64,000 bases of DNA, taken from assembly GCA_037974665.1 (NCBI GenBank), contig CM075771.1, positions 18,077,425-18,141,424 of the forward strand, read 5' to 3'. This document shows, piece by piece, positions 63,646 to 64,000 of the stretch; the first letter of the stretch is position 1; each line of letters starts with the position of its first letter. The notes under the pieces were generated by a model. That model had not been told where the DNA came from, made no database searches, and saw only the letters and a list, made by a program, of their open reading frames with translations. A program made the position numbers and the translations under genes. This DNA is from Ehretia macrophylla (Eukaryota > Streptophyta > Magnoliopsida > Boraginales > Ehretiaceae).

Positions 63646-63999
63646 GCACTACGAGGTAGGAAACGAACTACGAGACGAACATACATTTTTCAAGTAAATG
63701 CACGCTACCCTAAATGAATGCACGTAATTCAATGCATGGCACACAAAACGAACACAATTCTTAAACCTAAGTCAAGGCACGCAAATCTAGATTAGGGTAC
63801 ACGAAATGAGGTATCGCACGCAAATTGAGGTCGGGGCACGTAAGTCGAGGATTAGGGCACATAATTCTAGGTCATGGCACGAATGACGAGGCATGCACTA
63901 AAACCAAAATAGGGCACGTAATCCAAAGTCAGTCATATCATTCTTGGTCTATGGTACGCAAATCAAGAAAACACACGTTATTCGGGGTCAGGCCTCACA
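63646..63999 (-). repeat. Distal minisatellite of LTR-A copy 6
   Basis: Continues copy 6 after the copy 7 insertion. Degenerate 20-22 bp units with about four exact CACGT words on the plus strand (near 63721, 63837, 63915 and 63974) run up to the element terminus. Confidence 0.82.
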
Positions 64000-64000
64000 A

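Larger units (their letters stand above)
56328..63999 (-). mobile_element. LTR-A copy 6: solo LTR inside copy 5, itself split by copy 7
   Basis: On the plus strand it runs from TGTCACGCCCCAACC at 56328 to GGCCTCACA at 63999. The site before it is AAAGC (56323-56327), and the single base left after it, A at 64000, fits the first base of a duplication. Without copy 7 and its duplicated target the element is about 3.72 kb, the normal size. Parts: stem-loop block 57388-57450, 209-bp duplication 58259-58640, GA tract 59140-59200, and a minisatellite split in two (59675-59691 and 63646-63999). It shows no internal region or coding domain and belongs to the copy 1 and 5 sub-group. Confidence 0.88.

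Noticed and set aside
1-64000. A previously undescribed gene system such as a defence island or biosynthetic cluster
   Set aside because: No coding region can be supported on either strand. What may be new here is the structure of the repeats.

Overview
This window is repeat DNA from a seed-plant nuclear genome, most likely pericentromeric or centromeric heterochromatin. I find no supportable host gene, rRNA, tRNA, CRISPR array or bacterial feature. The plant assignment rests on long Ty3/gypsy-type LTRs with TG...CA ends and 5-bp target duplications, and on a satellite with a monomer of about two nucleosomes. The species cannot be told from the sequence.

Two components account for essentially all 64 kb. 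(1) A tandem satellite with a monomer of about 341-342 bp (roughly 105 monomers, 36 kb), always in the same orientation, lies in five blocks: 1-6993, 13024-20885, 24647-25334, 29030-48141 and 52211-53529. (2) Eight LTR insertions separate the blocks or nest in each other. Seven belong to one family (called LTR-A here, 3.5-4.1 kb, ends TGTGAGGCCC / GGGCGTGACA): 6994-13023 (+), 20886-24646 (-), 25335-29029 (-), 48142-52210 (+), 53530-56327 (+, continues beyond the window), 56328-63999 (-) and 59692-63640 (+). The eighth (LTR-B, 7689-10183) is a shorter, distantly related LTR inside the first. Seven of the eight have TG...CA ends and matching 5-bp target duplications that I could read or begin to read. 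None has an internal region, so all look like solo LTRs. They are fossils.

The satellite is organised in layers. Variant bases recur at fixed multiples of the monomer: a dimer (about 678 bp) at 1-2.4 kb, a pentamer (1703-1705 bp) at 13-18.2 kb, a 1022-bp trimer duplication at 18.8-20.2 kb, another 1705-bp pentamer periodicity at 29.8-33.3 kb, and a clear 11-mer (3753 bp) at 37.7-48.1 kb. The 11-mer register continues across an LTR insertion.

The right end (53.5-64 kb) is a three-deep nest: a + copy split by a - copy, which is split by a + copy. This gives relative ages. LTR-A copies share an ACGTG-rich minisatellite at one end, a CT-rich tract, a 209-bp internal duplication, a 97-bp variable-number repeat, and a 62-bp stem-loop next to a 14-bp palindrome. 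There is no gene network. The interest lies in higher-order satellite structure, recurrent insertion into one part of the monomer, and conserved non-coding structure inside the LTRs.
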